This document shows positions 59,288 through 64,000 of a stretch of DNA of 64,000 nucleotides, piece by piece. Origin of the DNA: Ruminococcus sp. NK3A76 (GTDB lineage Bacteria; Bacillota; Clostridia; Oscillospirales; Ruminococcaceae); assembly GCF_000686125.1 (NCBI RefSeq), contig NZ_JMMA01000002.1, positions 1,550,001 through 1,614,000 on the forward strand, written 5' to 3'. The notes beneath the pieces are model-generated. The model saw only the letters and a program-made list of their open reading frames with translations. It had not been told where the DNA came from and did not search any database. A program made the translations under genes and the position numbers. Numbering within the stretch: the first letter of the stretch is position 1; the number at the start of each line of letters is the position of its first letter.

Positions 59288-60025
59288 TCAGTAAAAGACT
59301 CTGTTGAGGTAAAGCCCCTGCGGAGGGACGGTCTTACCCGCCTTTGTCCTGTCTTTTGTAAGAAAGATCTTTTCTATATCCTGCTCTCTGAGCTTACCAT
59401 CGTTGATAAAAAGCAGCGTGCCGACAAGAATACGCACCATATTATAAAGAAAGCCGCTGCCGCTTATGAGAAATTTCACAAGCTCGCCCTCACGCCTTAC
59501 GTCAAAGGAATATATTTCCCTGACGGTGTTTTCCTTATCACAGTCAGTCGAGCAGAAGGCTTTGAAGTCATGCTCGCCAACAAATAGCTTGGCTGCGTCG
59601 TCAAGGCGCTTTTCATCTATAGGATACCAGCTCTTATACGCCCTGTCAGAAAGAAAGGGGCTTTTTATCTCGCTGTTGTGGATAATATATTCATATTCCT
59701 TGCCCTTGCAGTCATATCTTGCGTGGAAATCATCACTGACCTGCTCACAGGTATGCAGAGCTATATCCTCCGGCAGACGTGCGTTACTGCCGAAGATTAT
59801 ACCACGCTCGTTTATCGTGTTCCCGGTATAGAAGTTAAAATAGAACTCCCTTGCATGAACGCCTGTATCGGTGCGTGAGCAGCCGAATATCTTTATATCC
59901 TCATTCAGAAGCGAGGAAAGAGCCTTCTCGACGGTCTCCTGCACGGTAACAGCGTTATCCTGTATCTGAAAGCCGTGGTAGTTAGTGCCGAGGTAGCTCA
60001 TTTTCACCTTGAAGTTTCGTCTCAT
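59288..60025 (-). CDS. truA: tRNA pseudouridine(38-40) synthase TruA
   Basis: The 245-residue enzyme has the TruA motif GCSRTDTGVHA with the catalytic Asp at about residue 52, NARLPEDI and the C-terminal FLYNMVRILVGTLL. It makes pseudouridines 38-40 in tRNA anticodon arms. Its ATG overlaps the stop codon of the preceding small gene by four bases. In many Firmicutes truA follows the ECF transporter core genes, as it does here. Confidence 0.95.
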   Translation of the reverse strand: MRRNFKVKMSYLGTNYHGFQIQDNAVTVQETVEKALSSLLNEDIKIFGCSRTDTGVHAREFYFNFYTGNTINERGIIFGSNARLPEDIALHTCEQVSDDFHARYDCKGKEYEYIIHNSEIKSPFLSDRAYKSWYPIDEKRLDDAAKLFVGEHDFKAFCSTDCDKENTVREIYSFDVRREGELVKFLISGSGFLYNMVRILVGTLLFINDGKLREQDIEKIFLTKDRTKAGKTVPPQGLYLNRVFY

Positions 60026-60297
60026 AAGACCTGTATCTCTTCTATGCTGTCAACTCTTTCGATATAGGTCGAATCACCCTTCTTGCCGTGAATCTGAAGC
60101 ATGATGAATTCAGCATCGACATCTACGACATTACATCTTTCGCTGTCGAGCTGGTCACTTGAAACTATACACTCCTTGCCTATAAGGCCTTTGAGTATCG
60201 GTGATACATACATTTCATTCATTGTTTTTCTCCCCTTATCTTTTTCTTCGTTTAATAAACTGGCGGCAATTACTGCGCCTGTAAGTGTGTCAAGCAT
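60022..60297 (-). CDS. Small protein of unknown function between ecfT and truA
   Basis: From ATG 60297 (GAGGTG eight bases upstream) the product has 91 residues. A hydrophobic stretch of about 10 residues near the start (LTGAVIAASLL) precedes a compact domain with IGKECIVSSDQL, FIMLQIHGKKG and IERVDSIEEIQVL. The alternating strand pattern hints at a small Sm- or SH3-like barrel, but I cannot name a family. It overlaps truA by four bases, which suggests coupled translation. Confidence 0.65.
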   Translation of the reverse strand: MLDTLTGAVIAASLLNEEKDKGRKTMNEMYVSPILKGLIGKECIVSSDQLDSERCNVVDVDAEFIMLQIHGKKGDSTYIERVDSIEEIQVL

Positions 60298-60347
60298 TAT
60301 TATAACACCTCTTTGTGAAAGCTGTATGTTCACAATGAAAAGTCATG

Positions 60348-61151
60348 TTACAAAACTATATTCAGTGTGATAACGCCTGCCAAAAAGAACGCTGTAAAAG
60401 CAAATGCAGCACCGTCAACAGCGCTCATATGCAGCTGCTTCATTCTTGTTCTGCCCTCGCCGCCGTGGTAGCAGCGGCACTCCATTGCAAGTGCAAGCTC
60501 CTCGGCACGTCTGAATGATGACACAAACAGCGGCACAAGAATAGGTATCAGCGCCCTTGCACGCTTCATAAGCGAGCCTGTTTCCATATCAGCGCCCCTT
60601 GCCTTCTGAGCTGACATTATCTTATCAGTCTCCTCAATGAGCGTCGGGATAAACCTGAGCGCTATTGTCATCATCATAGCGAGCTCATGCACGGGGACTT
60701 TTATCTTCTTTAGCGGTGAGAGAAGCCTCTCGATAGCATCTGTAAGGTCTATCGGCGAGGTAGTATATGTCAGCAGCGACGAGCCTATGATAAGGCAGAT
60801 TATCCTGACTGCCATAAACACTGCCGTATCGACACCCTCATCGGTTATCTGAAATATCTTCCACTTAAAATACGGCTCACCTGTCTTAATAAAGAACAGG
60901 TTGAGAACTGCTGTGAAAATGATTATGGGAACTATAGGCTTCAAGCTCTTTAGCATCAGCTTGAACGGTATGCGTGATATCAGAAATGACACCACAGTAA
61001 ATACTGCGCCGACGAGCAGCCCCCATATGCTCTTTGACAGAAAGAGCATCACTATAAAAACGGCAGTAAGGATTATCTTCACCCTCGGGTCCATTCTGTG
61101 TACCGGGCTCTTACCGGGGAAATACTGCCCTATCGTTATATCCTTTATCAA
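60348..61151 (-). CDS. ecfT: ECF transporter T component
   Basis: The 267-residue membrane protein has five to six helices and the two coupling-helix Ala-Arg-Gly type motifs: MSAQKARGADMETG is clear, and a second AMECRCYHG follows in the C-terminal part. It begins with the typical GQYFPGKSPVHRMDPRVKI segment. It couples the two EcfA ATPases to substrate-specific S components that import vitamins or metals. It lies 18 bp after ecfA2. Confidence 0.94.
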   Translation of the reverse strand: MIKDITIGQYFPGKSPVHRMDPRVKIILTAVFIVMLFLSKSIWGLLVGAVFTVVSFLISRIPFKLMLKSLKPIVPIIIFTAVLNLFFIKTGEPYFKWKIFQITDEGVDTAVFMAVRIICLIIGSSLLTYTTSPIDLTDAIERLLSPLKKIKVPVHELAMMMTIALRFIPTLIEETDKIMSAQKARGADMETGSLMKRARALIPILVPLFVSSFRRAEELALAMECRCYHGGEGRTRMKQLHMSAVDGAAFAFTAFFLAGVITLNIVL

Positions 61152-61169
61152 AATTATTCTTCCTTAAAT

Positions 61170-62030
61170 CTATATTTGCGCCATGCCGAGACGTTCAAGC
61201 ACGAGTCTGACGGCATAGGGCGTTGTGAAAACCTGCTTATCAATATTCAGACCCATTTCTTTGAGCCTTAAGAACACGCTCGTTATCTGCGGAACAGAAA
61301 GCCCCATTGACCTCAGCTCGTCAGCCCTTGCGAAGACCTTAGGCGTCTCGTCAAGGCAGAAAAGCGAGCCTTTATTCATAACAAGTATCCTGTCAGCATA
61401 GCGTGCGATATCCTCCATTGAGTGAGAAACTATCATAACTGTGCTTTTTGTGGTATCGTGATAGTCTTTGAGCATTGAGAGTATCTGCTCTCTGCCCTTA
61501 GGGTCAAGACCTGATGCAGGTTCATCAAGAATCAGCACCTTTGGCTTCATAGCCATAACGCCTGCTATAGCAACACGTCTTTTCTGGCCGCCTGAAAGCT
61601 CAAACGGCGATTTATCCAAAAGCTCGGGCTTTAAGCCTACCATTTGAGCTGATTCCTTTATACGCTCATCTATCTCACTGTCTGACAGCCCCATATTCTT
61701 AGGACCGAAGGCGATATCCTTATAGCAGCTCTCCTCAAAGAGCTGATACTCGGGATACTGAAACACAAGGCCTACCTTGAAGCGGATATCACGAAGCCTT
61801 GCCTTATCCTCCCACAGCTTCTCGCCGTCTATATAAACGCTGCCCGAGCTGGGCTTTAAAAGCCCGTTGAAATGCTGGATAAGCGTCGATTTTCCGGAGC
61901 CTGTATGCCCTATGACACCTATTATCTCGCCCTCGTTTATAGAGAGTGACACGTTATCTACCGCCCTTTTTTCAAAGGGCGTGCCCTCACCGTAGACATA
62001 GGTGAGCTGCTGAGTCTCTATTATTGCCAA
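61170..62030 (-). CDS. ecfA2: ECF transporter ATPase (EcfA2/A')
   Basis: The 286-residue ABC ATPase has Walker A GHTGSGKST (41-49), a Q-loop in VFQYPEYQLF, signature LSGGQ and Walker B VLILDEPASG. It opens with the EcfA pattern YVYGEGTPFEKRAVDNVS, and its C-terminal extension with the LRSMGLSVPQ segment is typical. It pairs with the first ATPase and EcfT. It is separated from ecfA1 by an unrelated membrane protein gene, which is unusual. Confidence 0.94.
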   Translation of the reverse strand: MAIIETQQLTYVYGEGTPFEKRAVDNVSLSINEGEIIGVIGHTGSGKSTLIQHFNGLLKPSSGSVYIDGEKLWEDKARLRDIRFKVGLVFQYPEYQLFEESCYKDIAFGPKNMGLSDSEIDERIKESAQMVGLKPELLDKSPFELSGGQKRRVAIAGVMAMKPKVLILDEPASGLDPKGREQILSMLKDYHDTTKSTVMIVSHSMEDIARYADRILVMNKGSLFCLDETPKVFARADELRSMGLSVPQITSVFLRLKEMGLNIDKQVFTTPYAVRLVLERLGMAQI

Positions 62031-62033
62031 GCC

Positions 62034-62822
62034 TTATTTCTCCTTTAGCTTTTTTCTCATGACCAAATACACAACAAAATTCCAGCCCATTAGAAAGCTG
62101 AGCAGTGAATACACGACTGCCTGCGATGATGTCAGTCTGCCGTTTTTCTTCGCCCTGACCGCTGATGCGATACCGAATACGAGCGAGAACAGATAGAGTG
62201 CTGTACAGAACAGCCCTATCGAAAACAGCAGCACGATAAGCGTTGAATTCTTCAGCACGAATGCTATACAGAAGAAAAACAGCAGCAGGCCGAATGTAAA
62301 CACCAGAGCCAGAAACACCATAAGCGGATTGAAATACGCCATAAAGGTATTTACGAGCATATCAAAATACGGTGCTATGAGCAGTATCATCACGACAAAG
62401 CTGACAGCGAACAAGAGCGCTGCGATGATACCGAGCGTCAGAAGCCTTAGTGTACATCTTTCGGAATAATCCTTATCGCTCTCAGTTTCAAGCCTTGCAA
62501 GAGGCTTTCTGACTATATGCTGGATAATATATATAAATGCAGCCGCAAACGGCACAAAGAGTATTATCTGCATAATAAGCCGCACAACAAGGCCGCCTCG
62601 TGATCTGTCGATAGTAACAAGGTTATCAATGACCTCGCTTTTAAATGTATTAGCCAAAGCCCTTATGATGATACACAGCCATTCATAGATATAAAGACCT
62701 ACAACAGCGCTGACCGAGATCATCATAAAAATGCTTGCGCCCATATTTGAAAGGTTTATGACCTTCTTCTTTTCAAGTATTATAAGCACAAGCAGAACGA
62801 CAAAAAGACCGAGCGAGATCAT
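62034..62822 (-). CDS. Unknown membrane protein inserted in the ECF operon
   Basis: The 262-residue protein has about six hydrophobic segments (about 3-18, 26-48, 78-102, 125-158, 165-215, 235-258) and a basic C-terminus. No known transporter signature or EcfS pattern is evident; its length exceeds most S components. Its start overlaps the ecfA1 stop by four bases and ecfA2 begins three bases after its stop, so it is firmly embedded. It might be a lineage-specific partner of the module. Confidence 0.75.
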   Translation of the reverse strand: MISLGLFVVLLVLIILEKKKVINLSNMGASIFMMISVSAVVGLYIYEWLCIIIRALANTFKSEVIDNLVTIDRSRGGLVVRLIMQIILFVPFAAAFIYIIQHIVRKPLARLETESDKDYSERCTLRLLTLGIIAALLFAVSFVVMILLIAPYFDMLVNTFMAYFNPLMVFLALVFTFGLLLFFFCIAFVLKNSTLIVLLFSIGLFCTALYLFSLVFGIASAVRAKKNGRLTSSQAVVYSLLSFLMGWNFVVYLVMRKKLKEK

Positions 62823-63688
62823 AATGACTTCTCCCCCTTTGAAAGGATATCATAGAGCGCTGCTGCACATTCTTCCTCGGTGATGATATCCTGAGGGATA
62901 TCTATACCGGCTTTTTTCAGTTCATAGCAAAGCTCTGTGACCTGCGGAACATCAAGTCCTAAGTTGCGAAGCGTCTGCACCTGTGTGAATATCTGCTTCG
63001 GTGTGCCGTCGAGCATTATCTCGCCTGAGTCTATGACCACCACTCTGTCAGCCTGTGCGGCCTCCTCCATATAGTGAGTTATCAGCACGATAGTCACGCC
63101 GAGCTCTTTATTGAGCATCTTTATCGTCTTCATTACCTCACGCCTGCCTGAGGGGTCGAGCATCGCTGTCGGCTCATCGAGCAGGATACATTCCGGCTGC
63201 ATAGCGATTATACCGGCAATGGCAACACGCTGCTTCTGGCCGCCCGAGAGCTTATGGACTGCGTGCTCACGGTATTCATACATACCGACTGTTTTGAGCG
63301 CTTCATCAACACGCCGTCTTATCTCTTTAGGCTCTACGCCCATATTTTCAAGGGCAAAGGCACAGTCCTCCTCGACAATGGTTGCGACTATCTGGTTATC
63401 AGGGTTCTGAAAGACCATGCCGACCTTCTGCCTGATATCGAGAAGTCTGCTCTCGTCAGAGGTATCTATTCCGTCTACATAAGCCTTGCCCTTTTCGGGA
63501 AGGTTTATCGCATTGAAGCATTTTGCGAGCGTTGACTTACCCGAGCCGTTATGACCGAGCACTGCAACAAACTCACCTTTTTTTATATCGAGGTCTATGC
63601 CCTTAAGGACCTCTGTCCTGACAGGCGGCTCCTCGATCTCGTTTATATATGAGAACCAAAGCCCTTCGGCTTTAAGAAAACTGTCCAT
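62819..63688 (-). CDS. ecfA1: ECF transporter ATPase (EcfA1/A)
   Basis: The 289-residue ABC ATPase has Walker [10 protein letters not shown] (45-53), a Q-loop in [10 protein letters not shown], signature [10 protein letters not shown] and Walker [17 protein letters not shown]. The C-terminal segment with [14 protein letters not shown] resembles its partner's. It powers import through EcfT and various S components. It is the first of four genes, ecfA1, membrane protein, ecfA2 and ecfT. Confidence 0.94.
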   Translation of the reverse strand: MDSFLKAEGLWFSYINEIEEPPVRTEVLKGIDLDIKKGEFVAVLGHNGSGKSTLAKCFNAINLPEKGKAYVDGIDTSDESRLLDIRQKVGMVFQNPDNQIVATIVEEDCAFALENMGVEPKEIRRRVDEALKTVGMYEYREHAVHKLSGGQKQRVAIAGIIAMQPECILLDEPTAMLDPSGRREVMKTIKMLNKELGVTIVLITHYMEEAAQADRVVVIDSGEIMLDGTPKQIFTQVQTLRNLGLDVPQVTELCYELKKAGIDIPQDIITEEECAAALYDILSKGEKSL

Positions 63689-63774
63689 TATTTTACTCCG
63701 TTAAGAGACAACAGCCAAAGTACAGGGAGGAATGAAACGCCCTCCTGCACCTTAGGCTTACATCTCTGCAATGA

Positions 63775-63954
63775 TTAGTCGTCGTCCTTATCAAACTTAT
63801 CCTTGATCTTTTCGATAACATCGCCGGCCTTATCCTTGACCTTTTCAAGGTTATCCTTGGAAGCTAACTTCTTAGCCTCGTCCTTTACTGAGTCGGGTAT
63901 CTTATCATCGACCTTATCAAGGGTCTTTTTGATGTCGTCAAGTCCAAATCCCAT
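63775..63954 (-). CDS. Small Lys/Asp-rich protein, 59 aa
   Basis: ATG 63954 has AGGAGG nine bases upstream and opens a 59-codon frame ending at TAA 63775. The product is nearly half Lys, Asp and Glu and contains repeated K-V-K-D-K and K-I-K-D-K patterns that would form one long amphipathic helix, ending KFDKDDD. It resembles general helical stress or LEA-like proteins by composition only. It precedes ecfA1 by 86 bp; the 5' neighbour is outside the window. Confidence 0.75.
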   Translation of the reverse strand: MGFGLDDIKKTLDKVDDKIPDSVKDEAKKLASKDNLEKVKDKAGDVIEKIKDKFDKDDD

Positions 63955-64000
63955 GGTTATGACCTCCTGTAAATATATTTCAAAAGCTGACAGCTTTTGC

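Overview
The window looks like chromosomal DNA from a strictly anaerobic, fibre-degrading gut or rumen Firmicute, most likely a Ruminococcus-type member of the Oscillospiraceae. The evidence is the Firmicutes gene order remA-gmk-rpoZ-priA-def-fmt-rsmB-rlmN-stp-PASTA kinase, mixed-acid and ethanol fermentation genes (pyruvate kinase, pyruvate formate-lyase, AdhE), a minimal SufCB pair, and several glycoside hydrolases and carbohydrate esterases. No phage, plasmid, CRISPR array or insertion sequence was seen. The only mobile-looking DNA is a pair of fold-back repeats at 16345-16516 and 42024-42214.

Layout. 1-10.5 kb is one minus-strand housekeeping operon from yicC to a Ser/Thr kinase cut by the window edge. 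10.6-18.0 kb holds a HAD phosphatase, a GH3 glucosidase, tRNA-Lys(UUU), an acetyltransferase/AAA pair, a MarR regulator, fold-back repeat copy 1, a C-S lyase and an acylphosphatase. 18-21.5 kb has two signalling proteins, PAS-GGDEF-EAL and FIST-GGDEF. 21.7-27.7 kb is the pyruvate module: pflA with a membrane protein, a pyruvate formate-lyase split into separately encoded body and glycyl-radical-domain genes with a small Cys-rich protein gene between them, and pyk. 27.8-33.5 kb has an orphan HATPase protein, an amidase, a beta-helix lipoprotein, SufCB and a polysaccharide deacetylase. 33.5-40 kb is a hemicellulose-type group (CE2 esterase, 1152-aa GH2, second SGNH esterase). 40-42.2 kb has a lipoprotein and a pseudo-phosphotransferase. 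42.2-52 kb reads mostly on the plus strand: adhE, DUF3237, a membrane protein, S41 peptidase, nadB-nadC, two DUF3592 proteins and a nucleoside phosphorylase. 52-64 kb returns to the minus strand: an acetyltransferase with an attenuator-like leader, cysK, acyl-ACP thioesterase, clpE, cvpA, DUF5711, truA and an ECF-transporter core interrupted by an unknown membrane protein.

Most striking points. (1) The glycyl radical domain of pyruvate formate-lyase is an independent 80-aa gene, and the 706-aa body ends exactly where that domain should begin. A 69-aa Cys-rich reading frame overlaps the end of the body gene. All three sit between one strong promoter and one terminator. (2) Two diverged copies of a 170-190 bp fold-back element keep their hairpin through compensatory changes, and one copy lies between the adhE promoter and the adhE start codon, so it should be transcribed as its leader. 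(3) An acetyltransferase gene is preceded by a candidate 11-codon leader peptide and a terminator-like hairpin. (4) A choline-kinase/APH-fold protein has lost both key aspartates.

Many minus- and plus-strand genes have near-consensus sigma-A promoters with 17-bp spacing, which makes transcription units readable directly from the sequence. All functional calls are from motif recognition and gene context only; no database search was possible.
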